The notes beneath the pieces are model-generated. The model had not been told where the DNA came from. It did no database searches and saw only the letters and a list, made by a program, of their open reading frames with translations. From Hyphococcus aureus (GTDB taxonomy: Bacteria > Pseudomonadota > Alphaproteobacteria > Caulobacterales > Parvularculaceae), in contig NZ_JBHRSH010000001.1 of assembly GCF_042643165.1 (NCBI RefSeq), forward strand, positions 2,604,001-2,668,000: DNA of 64,000 nucleotides. Reading direction: 5' to 3'. Each line of letters opens with the position of its first letter. Within the stretch, counting starts at the first letter, position 1. Made by a program: the position numbers and the translations under genes. This document shows positions 33,194-41,657 of this stretch, piece after piece.

Positions 33194-35812
33194 TTAGAAG
33201 GATGCGTTGAAGCCGACCCAGAACGTGCGGCCGAAACGCGCGTCTTCCTGAAGGAATTGTGCGTCCGGGCCGGTGAGTTCCGTACGGCCTTCATCCGTGA
33301 CGTTCACGGCTTCGGCAACCACGGAGAAATTCTCGCTCAGATTGACGCGCGCCTGAAGATCAAGCTGGCCGCGTTCGTCCCAATATTCATCGTGGTTGGG
33401 ATCACCGGCGTTCAGCAGGTCGAGGAATTCACCTGTGTAGTTATATGACCCGCGGACTTCGAAATATTCGTTCGCGTAGAACAGGGTCAAATTGTAGGTG
33501 AGATCCGGTTGTTGCAGCAGCGACGTGGAGCGCGTTGTTCCATCGCCGAGCGGCACCGTGAAGTCGGTGTCGAGCCAGGTGACATTGGCGCCGACGCCGA
33601 GCCCGTTCCATGGCGCCGGCAGGAAGTACATGACCTGCTGATATTGCGCTTCAAGACCTAAGATTTCGGCGTTCGCTGCGTTTTCCGGCTGGGTGACCCG
33701 ATCGAAGACAACGCCGTCCACGGTGAGGTTGGCGTCGGTTGTTGTCAGGACAAAAATCTCGTCAGAGATGTCCTTGTAGAATGCGCCAACCGAAAGGATT
33801 CCTTCGGGAATGTACCATTCCAGCGAAGCGTCAATATTGGTCGATTTGCGCGGATCAAGCTCCGGATTGGAACGCGACAGGGTGAGGTCCGTGCCGTCTG
33901 TGCCCGGTGTAAAGCCGCGTGTAAGGTCGGAAATGTTTGGCCGGCCGATGGTCCGCGAGGCGGCGAGACGCAACACTACCTCGTCCGCGAGATTAAAGCG
34001 GGCGACCGCGCTGGGGAGAATGTTGGTGTAGTCGCCGGAGACCTGTTCACCGCCGACAGGGCCGCCATCCCATGACGTATGTTCGACGCGCACGCCGCCG
34101 GTGACGGAGCCGACCCCCAGATCAAGCGACCCCTGGACGTAGCCTGCGTAAACCTGCTCGGAGGCGGACGATGCGGATACCGATGTGGCGGTCTGCGTAA
34201 ACGGATTGGCGGCGAAGAAAGCGTTCGCGGCGTCGCTGTCAATGCGGAACAGGAATTTGTAATTGCCCTGATAATCGACATCGGCGAGTTTGGTGTCGGG
34301 AACATCGGCGAGCGTGTAGGGGGTGTCGGATACGAAACGCGCGAAGTCGAAGCCTTCATCCTTGCTGCGATCGCGATAGACGCCGCCTGTTTTTACGGTG
34401 AAGGCGTCGAATTCAAACTCGCCATTCAGAGCAATTTCAAGAATTTCATCTTCTGCGTAACGATCAAGCTCGCCGCGATTGGTGTGCGCGTAGCTTGCCG
34501 GATTGTAGTAGCTTTCGGGATCGAGCGGATAGGAGCGCGGGAAGAAATCGGTTGTGTCATAGAGTGCGCCGAATGTTGTGTCGGTGACGAAAGCTTCGGT
34601 CGATTCCGGGTTGTGTAATTTAGCGCCGGAATAAGTCGCGCGCAGATCAAATGTCGCATTTTCCGTCGGGCGCCAGATGGCGTTGGCCTGGCCGTTGTAG
34701 ATTTTCCGGTCGAGTATGAAACGGCCGATGCCGACGACGCCATAGCCGGTCTGAGTTACGCCTGAGGTGATGGTCTGATCCGTGATCATGCCGGGTTCAG
34801 AAGCCGCGCCGCTGGTTCCCAATTCATAGGTGTATTCGTCACGGCGTTCATCGTCATTGAACTGGGTGTAGAGGCCGGACAGGGTGACCTCGAACTGATC
34901 GCTCGGGCGCCATTCGACCTTGCCCGAGCCGCCAATACGCTGGCGGGTGTTGTTGTAGAAGAAAAGGCGGTTGTTGGTCGGCACAATAATCCCGTTGCCA
35001 TTGCCGAGCCCGACATTGACGCCTGCGTCGTCAAATTCGGTGTAGTCGGCGTCATCGACTTCGACCTGTGGAATTTCGAAGTTGCGCACGGAGTAATCGA
35101 AGCCGATTACGACGCCGAACTGGTCGTCTGGGCCGAAAGTTGTGCCGGTTGCGAAATTGGCGCGCCATGGCTGCACTTTTTCGCCGTCGCTCAAGGTCGA
35201 GCCGTCGCCTGATTGTTCGTGAAAGCCGACAAACCCAGAACCGTAAAAGAAGGCGTCTTCCTGATCGAAGGCGCTGCGCGTAACGACGTTGATCGTGCCG
35301 CCGATAGCGTTACCGTCGAGCTCCGGCGTCACCGATTTCACAACTTCAAGGCGGCTTAAGAGCGAGGCCGGGATGACGTCGAGCGGCACAGCGCGACCTG
35401 AGCCGCCGCGTTCCGGCGAAGAAACAATGCCGCCGTCGATGGTGGTGCGGTTATAGGTTGGGTTCAGGCCGCGAATGATCGGAAACCGCGCTTCCGCCTG
35501 ATCGTTCTGCACCGCAATGCCGGTGATGCGGCGAATGACAGCGGCGGTGTTGAGGTCCGGCAGGCGGCCAATGTCGTCCTGCACAGTGGCGTCCATGATG
35601 TTTGTCGCGCCGCGCTTGGCGTCGATGGCTCGCTTGAGTGAGACCGCTTGACCGTAGACGACAATTTCATCTTGCTCGTCTTCATCTGCATTCTGCGCCA
35701 ATGCCGGCGCAGTAAAGCAAACGGAAAGCGCCGCTGCGCAGCAGGTGCGCATGAAACGGCGGTTGAATTTTGGGCGAGCGAAATCGCCGCGTGAAAGCGT
35801 GCGTGAAGACAT
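33194..35812 (-). CDS. TonB-dependent receptor
   Basis: 872 residues. A long signal peptide ends in TAPALAQ near residue 40; a TonB box DEIVVYG follows. The plug domain has PDLNTAAVIRRITGIAVQND and FPIIRGLNPTYNRTTIDG, and the barrel carries alternating aromatic strands to the end FGRTFWVGFNASF with a C-terminal Phe, as outer membrane proteins have. No siderophore-specific motif is visible; the plug is of the type found in large TonB receptors for organic polymers or unknown ligands. It heads a unit with the propeller-like protein. Confidence 0.95.
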   Translation of the reverse strand: MSSRTLSRGDFARPKFNRRFMRTCCAAALSVCFTAPALAQNADEDEQDEIVVYGQAVSLKRAIDAKRGATNIMDATVQDDIGRLPDLNTAAVIRRITGIAVQNDQAEARFPIIRGLNPTYNRTTIDGGIVSSPERGGSGRAVPLDVIPASLLSRLEVVKSVTPELDGNAIGGTINVVTRSAFDQEDAFFYGSGFVGFHEQSGDGSTLSDGEKVQPWRANFATGTTFGPDDQFGVVIGFDYSVRNFEIPQVEVDDADYTEFDDAGVNVGLGNGNGIIVPTNNRLFFYNNTRQRIGGSGKVEWRPSDQFEVTLSGLYTQFNDDERRDEYTYELGTSGAASEPGMITDQTITSGVTQTGYGVVGIGRFILDRKIYNGQANAIWRPTENATFDLRATYSGAKLHNPESTEAFVTDTTFGALYDTTDFFPRSYPLDPESYYNPASYAHTNRGELDRYAEDEILEIALNGEFEFDAFTVKTGGVYRDRSKDEGFDFARFVSDTPYTLADVPDTKLADVDYQGNYKFLFRIDSDAANAFFAANPFTQTATSVSASSASEQVYAGYVQGSLDLGVGSVTGGVRVEHTSWDGGPVGGEQVSGDYTNILPSAVARFNLADEVVLRLAASRTIGRPNISDLTRGFTPGTDGTDLTLSRSNPELDPRKSTNIDASLEWYIPEGILSVGAFYKDISDEIFVLTTTDANLTVDGVVFDRVTQPENAANAEILGLEAQYQQVMYFLPAPWNGLGVGANVTWLDTDFTVPLGDGTTRSTSLLQQPDLTYNLTLFYANEYFEVRGSYNYTGEFLDLLNAGDPNHDEYWDERGQLDLQARVNLSENFSVVAEAVNVTDEGRTELTGPDAQFLQEDARFGRTFWVGFNASF

Positions 35813-36111
35813 TACTGTGACCCCTCAACAGGTTTTTGAAATTCATTGCGCGATGCAATATCGCGGCTTCAATCACAGAGCTGCGTCAGTTTCGTGTCGG
35901 TTGGGTGTCAGTAATGTTAAACATGTCGCAAAAGCGATATAAGCCTGAAGAGTAGTCAGTATACAGATATATAAAGCGTTTATGAAACGGGAGGTTGTGC
36001 GAACTCAATCGTTGTACAATTTGTGTTCTGCAAATTTTACCCAATGCGCATTGGCTGCGCATCGTCGCGATTCGCATGGGGCGCCGTTCAATATCTATGG
36101 TCGAAAATGCG
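35813..36111. promoter_or_regulatory. Intergenic region upstream of the TonB receptor
   Basis: About 300 bases with no gene. It lies before the receptor start (minus strand) and after cinA (also minus, ending at 36112), so it must hold the receptor promoter. Visible elements are a perfect 14-base palindrome CCAATGCGCATTGG at 36041-36054, an eight-base palindrome TTGTACAA at 36012-36019 and a very AT-rich core around 35955-35975. These could be operators, but no regulator can be named. Confidence 0.5.
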
Positions 36112-36603
36112 TCACAACAGGCGCAACATCAGGTGCAGCGCAGTCTCGGTCGCTTTGGTTCTGACGAAATCGCGCGAGCCCGTGGCAAAGACCCGGCGTT
36201 CGACACGCGTGACGCCGTTCCTGTCCGCGAGGCCGAACCAGACAAGGCCGACGGGCTTGCGGTCCGTGCCGCCAGAGGGCCCGGCGATGCCGGTGACAGA
36301 TACGGCGACATCGGCGCGGGAGTTATAAAGGGCGCCCTTCGCCATGGCGCGGGCGACCGGCGCGCTCACGGCGCCGTTTGTTTCAATGATCTTCGCAGGC
36401 ACGCCGAGCATCTCGGTCTTCGCTTCGTTGGTGTAGGTGATAAAGCCGCGCTCAAAGATCGCGGACGCGCCGGGCACATCGGTGAGCGCAGAAGCGATCA
36501 TCCCGCCTGTGCAGGATTCCGCCGCGGCGACCATCATGCCTTCGGCGCCGGCCTTGTCGATGATCGCCTGCGCCAGTGACCAGATGCGATGGGTCTGGGT
36601 CAC
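36112..36603 (-). CDS. pncC: CinA C-terminal-type nicotinamide-nucleotide amidase
   Basis: 163 residues, the PncC domain alone, without the N-terminal MoeA-like domain of full CinA. The motif AAESCTGGMIASALTDVPGAS holds the catalytic Ser, with ALYNSRADVAVSVTGIAGPSGGTDRKPVGLVWFGL further on. It deamidates NMN to nicotinic acid mononucleotide in NAD recycling. Its start overlaps the stop of the DUF2007 gene, and it is the last gene of the ispDF unit in this genome. Confidence 0.92.
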   Translation of the reverse strand: MTQTHRIWSLAQAIIDKAGAEGMMVAAAESCTGGMIASALTDVPGASAIFERGFITYTNEAKTEMLGVPAKIIETNGAVSAPVARAMAKGALYNSRADVAVSVTGIAGPSGGTDRKPVGLVWFGLADRNGVTRVERRVFATGSRDFVRTKATETALHLMLRLL

Positions 36604-36842
36604 TTCTGGTCTTTCAGATGCGTGCGGCTGATTTCGTCGCCTAGATCGGCTTCGCGCATAATGCGCAACGCCTGGTTGAAGTCGTCATCGGGCACAAGTA
36701 TGCGCCTCGGCAAAGCGCCGATAGAACCATCCATGACGCTCGCATGCTGGTCAGCGAGGAGATAGTCGATATTGGCCTGGCTCATCAGGTTCTCGACATA
36801 ATTGATCAGCGCCGGATTGTTGGTGCGTAAGAGCTCTTTCAT
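36600..36842 (-). CDS. DUF2007-type small signal-transducing protein
   Basis: 80 residues. It matches the DUF2007 family in its opening (MKELLRTNNPALINYVENLMSQANI) and in the segment ILVPDDDFNQALRIMREA. These proteins are annotated as putative signal transducers; no reaction is known. The gene is sandwiched between ispDF (3-base gap) and pncC (4-base overlap), so all three are translated as one unit. Confidence 0.85.
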   Translation of the reverse strand: MKELLRTNNPALINYVENLMSQANIDYLLADQHASVMDGSIGALPRRILVPDDDFNQALRIMREADLGDEISRTHLKDQK

Positions 36843-36845
36843 GGC

Positions 36846-38033
36846 TTACTCCGAAACAGGCAAAGCGACGCTTGCGGTCGCCATGGCGGCGATGCCTTCG
36901 CGGCGGCCGGTAAATCCTAGTTGCTCGGTTGTTGTCGCCTTGACCGACACGCGCCGCTCATCAATGTCGAGAATTAGCGCGAGGGCGGCGCGCATCCGGT
37001 CGCGATGCGGGCCGATCTTCGGCGCCTCGCAAATCAGCGTCACGTCGCAATGGGCGATCTTGCCTTTGGCCCGCGCGACGAGGTCACGGGCTTTTTCCAG
37101 AAAGACATGGCTCGGCGCGCCTTTCCATTTCGGATCGGATGGCGGGAAGTGATCGCCGATATCGCCTTCGCTGATCGCGCCGAGAATGGCGTCGGTCAGC
37201 GCGTGCATCCCGACATCGGCGTCAGAGTGACCTTTCAGTTTCTTCTCATGGGGAATTTCAACGCCGCACAGGATAACGGCGTTTCCTTCCTCAAAGGCGT
37301 GGACGTCATAGCCATGACCGGTGCGGTATTCCATTTTCTTGTCTTTCCTGCCGAGCAGCGTTTCGGCCATGCCGAAATCCTGGGCCTGGGTCAGTTTCAT
37401 ATTGTCGGGCGAACCGGGAACAAGCGTGACGGAAAGCCCTGCGGCTTCGGCGACAGCGGCGTCATCGGTCAGCACTTTTCCTTCGGCCTCGCGATGCGCG
37501 GCGAGAATCTTGTCGAAGTGAAAGCCTTGCGGCGTCTGCGCCCGCCACAGCGCTTCGCGCGGCACTGTCGCGGCGATTTTTTTGTCGGCGCCTTCGCGCT
37601 TGATCGTGTCGTGAACGGGGAGAGCGGCGATGGCGCCGTCCGCCGTATCGAGGGCGTTGATGACCCGCGTGATGGTTTTCTGGTCGATGAAGGGCCGAGC
37701 TGCGTCATGGATCAGAACGCGGGACGGATGGTTCGCTATAATGCTTTCGAGGCCGAGCCGCACGGAGTCCTGTCGTTCCGCGCCGCCGGTGACCGGATCG
37801 AGCAGCTTTCTGTGCTTCAACAGCGCGCCCATGGCGGCGTCATATTCGTCGCGGTCGTCGCGATGAATGATGACGCGAACGCCGTCGATATCCGGATGAC
37901 CCAGAAATGCCTCCACGGTCCGCGCGATCACGGCTTGGCCCGCCAGCAGTCGATATTGCTTCGGCCCGCCAGCGCCGGCGCGGCTGCCGCGGCCTGCGGC
38001 GACGATGACGGCGATTGTGTTCAGCTTAACCAT
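36846..38033 (-). CDS. ispDF: Bifunctional MEP pathway enzyme IspD-IspF
   Basis: 395 residues from the ATG at 38033 (MVKLNTIAVIVAAGRGSRAG). Residues 1 to about 228 are IspD, MEP cytidylyltransferase, with AAGRGSRAGAGGPKQY and VLIHDAARPF. The IspF part starts near MEYRTGHGYDVHAF and has the zinc ligands of GYDVH and the GHSDADVGMHALTDAILGA block. It catalyses two non-consecutive steps of isoprenoid precursor synthesis. The fusion is common in alpha- and epsilonproteobacteria. It is divergent from dusB across a 73-base gap. Confidence 0.96.
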   Translation of the reverse strand: MVKLNTIAVIVAAGRGSRAGAGGPKQYRLLAGQAVIARTVEAFLGHPDIDGVRVIIHRDDRDEYDAAMGALLKHRKLLDPVTGGAERQDSVRLGLESIIANHPSRVLIHDAARPFIDQKTITRVINALDTADGAIAALPVHDTIKREGADKKIAATVPREALWRAQTPQGFHFDKILAAHREAEGKVLTDDAAVAEAAGLSVTLVPGSPDNMKLTQAQDFGMAETLLGRKDKKMEYRTGHGYDVHAFEEGNAVILCGVEIPHEKKLKGHSDADVGMHALTDAILGAISEGDIGDHFPPSDPKWKGAPSHVFLEKARDLVARAKGKIAHCDVTLICEAPKIGPHRDRMRAALALILDIDERRVSVKATTTEQLGFTGRREGIAAMATASVALPVSE

Positions 38034-38106
38034 GGTTTTCCGGAACGATTTGTAAGTCTCTGCTTTAGCGGGTAAACAGCCGCCACGCCAACAAGTTACA
38101 TGTAGA

Positions 38107-39117
38107 ATGTTTTCGATCGCTGACATCAACTTAAAGAACAACGTCGCGCTGGCGCCCATGTCCGGCGTCTCCGACCTGCCGTTCCGGCGGGCGGTCGCGC
38201 GTTTCGGCGCGGGGCTTGTGGTGTCGGAGATGACCGCGTGTGAGGAGCTTGTTCGCGGCCGGCCCGATGTGGTGCGCCGGGCCGAAGGCGATGGCGAGAT
38301 CTTTCCCTTTGTGGTTCAGCTTGCAGGGAGGGAGCCGCGCTGGATGGCGGAAGGGGCGCGGCTTGCAGAGGCTGCCGGCGCAGACGTCATCGATATCAAT
38401 ATGGGTTGCCCGTCGCGGCAGGTGACGGGGGTTCTGTCGGGCTCGGCGCTGATGCGCGATCTTGACCACGCGCTGACCCTGATCGAAGCAACCGTTGCGG
38501 CGACCACGAAGCCGGTGACGCTCAAAATGCGGCTCGGCTGGGACTGGGATTGCCTGAATGCGCCGGAGCTGGCTGTTCGCGCGGAAAGCGCCGGCGTGCA
38601 GATGCTCACCGTGCATGGCCGCACCCGCAACGACTTCTACAATGGGACTGCGAACTGGGAGGCGGTGCGGGCGGTGAAAGACGCCGTGTCGATCCCGGTG
38701 ATCGTCAATGGCGATATTGTTGATGTCGAGACGGCGCGCGAGGCGTTGAAGCATTCCGGCGCCGATGGCGTTATGATCGGCCGCGCTGCAACGGGGCGGC
38801 CCTGGTTGCCGGGCGCCGTCGCCAAAGCGCTGGAAACGGATGATGGCCGGATGGCGGCGCCGCCCCTCGATATGCAACGAGACGCTGCTGTCTCGCATTA
38901 TCAAGAGACCATCGCCCATTACGGCGAGGTTCTTGGCGTCCGCATGGCCCGCAAACACCTCGCCGCCACTGTGGATCACGCGCCGTTGGATCTGGATCCG
39001 GCGCAGCGGCGGGCTTTCCGCGCTGACCTTTGCCGGATCAACTCGCCGGAAAAGGTCATTGAGGCGCTGGCTGGCTTCTTTGAAGGCTCTGTCCGTCTGG
39101 CGGAGCGGGCCGCCTGA
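38107..39117 (+). CDS. dusB: tRNA-dihydrouridine synthase
   Basis: 336 residues. The FMN barrel starts NVALAPMSGVSDLPFR, the catalytic Cys is C101 in INMGCPSRQVTG, and the flavin/phosphate site has HGRTRNDFYNG and NGDIVDVETAREALKHSGADGVMIGRAATGRPW. It reduces uridine in the tRNA D-loop. In alphaproteobacteria (as nifR3) it leads the ntrB-ntrC-ntrY-ntrX cluster; here ntrY follows 227 bases later and ntrBC are missing. Confidence 0.96.
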   Translation: MFSIADINLKNNVALAPMSGVSDLPFRRAVARFGAGLVVSEMTACEELVRGRPDVVRRAEGDGEIFPFVVQLAGREPRWMAEGARLAEAAGADVIDINMGCPSRQVTGVLSGSALMRDLDHALTLIEATVAATTKPVTLKMRLGWDWDCLNAPELAVRAESAGVQMLTVHGRTRNDFYNGTANWEAVRAVKDAVSIPVIVNGDIVDVETAREALKHSGADGVMIGRAATGRPWLPGAVAKALETDDGRMAAPPLDMQRDAAVSHYQETIAHYGEVLGVRMARKHLAATVDHAPLDLDPAQRRAFRADLCRINSPEKVIEALAGFFEGSVRLAERAA

Positions 39118-39344
39118 GCTTCCGGATCGCTTTGGCGGCGCGCTGAGGCGGCGGTCCCGATCCGGTGTTTACCCTGTTTCATTTTGGCAACAAAAGTGTT
39201 GATTTTCTGCAACAACACAAGCACCATCCCCATAGTTTGGGGGAGGTTGAGCCGCTTGCGGCGGTCCCGGCGCGGGATGGCGTCTGGCGGCTGTGACGGC
39301 GGAGAAGGACTTCGGGCCGGAGAGCCCCTCAGGATGGCGTCGGG

Positions 39345-41630
39345 TTGAGTATTACGGAACAGCATTTCGACACACCGGATAGCGCGCGCTCCAGCGCCGC
39401 GCCGCGCCGTTTCATACCGCAATGGCTGCTTTCCAATACAACGGTCGCCTCCGCGCTGATCGGCGCCGCCGCAGTCGCTTTTCTCACCACCTGGTTTTTG
39501 ATGTCGCCACTGGTGGAGCGCGTCGACCGCTCTTTCCTGATGTGGATGATCATCGGCAATATCGTGATCGCCGCCGGCTTCGCGCTGCTTGTCGGGGTGC
39601 GGCTGTTTCATGTGTGGTCAAACCGCCGCCACCAGCTTGCCGGCTCGCGCACCCATATGCAGCTTGTCTGGCTGTTTTCGGCGGTCGCGGCGATCCCGGC
39701 GGTCATCGCTTTTCTGTTCGCCTTCACCATCCTGCGCGCCAGCCTCAACGATGTTTTCAGTGAACGGATCGACAATTATCAGGAAACGGCGCGCGATCTC
39801 GCCCGCGGCCTGATCGAATTCAATTCAGCGGAAGCGCAGCAGACAATTCGTGAAATCGCCTACGATCTTCACCGTCAGGAAGTGGACGGCATCGGATTTG
39901 AACAGACGCCGATTTCGTTCCGCCGTTATGTCTTTGCTCAGGCGCAGGTGCGTGGTCTTTCGGCGCTCTATCTCCTTGACGGCGACATGAATCTTTTAGT
40001 GCGCGCGGAGCTGGAGTCCGGGACGTTCAATCTTCCCTCGGGCGATATTTTCAAACAGATCGAGGAAGTCGCAGCCCCCGGCGGTCAATTCGTCTTCGGC
40101 GTCAATGACGACGAAACCTATGATATGTTCCGCGGCACGCTGCCGATCGAGGATTACGGCGGCGGCTATCTCATCGCCTATTACCGGATCGACCCGAAGA
40201 CGACAGCGCGCATTATTTCTGCACGCGAGGTTGTCGCTGATTGGGAAGAAGCCAAGCTCGGCCGTTCACGGCTCGAAAGGGTCTTCCTCGCCGGCTATGT
40301 GGTCCTCGCGATTATCATTCTCTTTGGCGCGATCTGGCTGGCTCTCGTCGCGGCGACACGGCTGGTCCAGCCGATCGGGCGTCTTGTGAAAATGTCCGAA
40401 AGGGTTTCCGGGGGCGACCTTGGCGCGCGCGTCGAGGTTTATAAAGACGATGGCGAACTTGGCGCTCTCGCGCGTTCCATGAACCATATGACGGCCCAGT
40501 TGCAGACACAGCGCGACGACCTGATTGATACGAACCGCCAGTTCGATGAGCGCCGCCGCTTTACCGAAGCCGTCCTGTCGGGCGTGTCGGCAGGCGTCAT
40601 CGGTCTCGCCGGCGACGGGCGCATCACGATTGCGAACACATCGGCTGCGGATTTGATCGGCGAAGACAGCAACCGTCTTACGGGGCAAAATATCAAGGAC
40701 ATCATCCCGGAACTGGGCGGTCTTCTCGACCTTGCGGCGTCGTCCTCTGAAAATGAGGTCGGCGATCAGGTTGACGTCACCCGTCATGGCCGCACGCGGA
40801 CGCTGAATGTGCGCATTGTGAAGGACGCCGCCGGCCAGGGCGATCGTTATGTTGTGACCTTTGACGACATCACCCAGCTTATTTCCGCTCAGAGAAACGC
40901 CGCCTGGGGTGACGTCGCCCGGCGCATCGCTCATGAAATCAAAAACCCGCTGACGCCGATCCAGCTTTCAGCGGAGCGACTGCGCCGCAAATATCTTGGC
41001 GAGATCCAGACCAATCCGGAAGTTTTCGAACGCTGCACCGAGACCATTATCCGTCAGGTCAGCGATATCGGCCGGATGGTCGATGAATTCTCGTCTTTCG
41101 CCCGCATGCCGAAACCGGTGATCGGGCGCGAGGACTTGCGCGAACTTATCAAGGCGGCGGTGTTCCCGCAGAAAGTCGCTTTCGCCGATGTGACATTTAC
41201 GGTGGAGACGCCGGAAATGCCGGTGACGTCCGAATGCGATGGACGCCTTATCGTGCAGGCCTTGTCCAATCTTTTGAAGAACGCGGCGGAATCGATTGCG
41301 GGCCGTCTCGCGGAAGATGAGCATGGTCCGAAAGGCCGTATCGTTGTGAAGCTCGAAGCCGACGGGCCGATGGCGCGCATTCATATTATCGACAATGGCG
41401 TCGGCTTGCCGAAAGCGGAACGCCATCGTCTCGCCGAGCCCTACATGACGACCCGCGCCAAAGGGACGGGGCTGGGGCTCGCCATTGTGAAAAAGGTCGC
41501 CGAAGAACATGGCGGTTCGCTTGAGTTCGCCGATGACGCCACGCTCGGCGAAACAGGCGCGCGGATTACGATGTCACTACAGCGGGTTGGGGTAGACGGT
41601 GCGGCGCAGGTCGCCGCGGCTGCGGAATGA
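39345..41630 (+). CDS. ntrY: NtrY-type sensor histidine kinase
   Basis: 761 residues from a TTG start. It has two to three N-terminal helices (about 30-115), a periplasmic loop, a further helix near residue 310 (AGYVVLAIIILFGAIWLALVAA), a HAMP domain, a PAS domain (about 400-490), the phospho-acceptor block VARRIAHEIKNPLTPIQLSAERL and an ATPase domain (SNLLKNAAESIAG; GTGLGLAIVKKVAEEHGG). With NtrX it responds to nitrogen and, in some species, redox or envelope state. The 227-bp gap before it has no gene; a 12-base repeat GCGGCGGTCCCG occurs twice there. Confidence 0.94.
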   Translation: MSITEQHFDTPDSARSSAAPRRFIPQWLLSNTTVASALIGAAAVAFLTTWFLMSPLVERVDRSFLMWMIIGNIVIAAGFALLVGVRLFHVWSNRRHQLAGSRTHMQLVWLFSAVAAIPAVIAFLFAFTILRASLNDVFSERIDNYQETARDLARGLIEFNSAEAQQTIREIAYDLHRQEVDGIGFEQTPISFRRYVFAQAQVRGLSALYLLDGDMNLLVRAELESGTFNLPSGDIFKQIEEVAAPGGQFVFGVNDDETYDMFRGTLPIEDYGGGYLIAYYRIDPKTTARIISAREVVADWEEAKLGRSRLERVFLAGYVVLAIIILFGAIWLALVAATRLVQPIGRLVKMSERVSGGDLGARVEVYKDDGELGALARSMNHMTAQLQTQRDDLIDTNRQFDERRRFTEAVLSGVSAGVIGLAGDGRITIANTSAADLIGEDSNRLTGQNIKDIIPELGGLLDLAASSSENEVGDQVDVTRHGRTRTLNVRIVKDAAGQGDRYVVTFDDITQLISAQRNAAWGDVARRIAHEIKNPLTPIQLSAERLRRKYLGEIQTNPEVFERCTETIIRQVSDIGRMVDEFSSFARMPKPVIGREDLRELIKAAVFPQKVAFADVTFTVETPEMPVTSECDGRLIVQALSNLLKNAAESIAGRLAEDEHGPKGRIVVKLEADGPMARIHIIDNGVGLPKAERHRLAEPYMTTRAKGTGLGLAIVKKVAEEHGGSLEFADDATLGETGARITMSLQRVGVDGAAQVAAAAE

Positions 41631-41657
41631 GAAGACGGAAGAAGGCGTAGGGATTTT

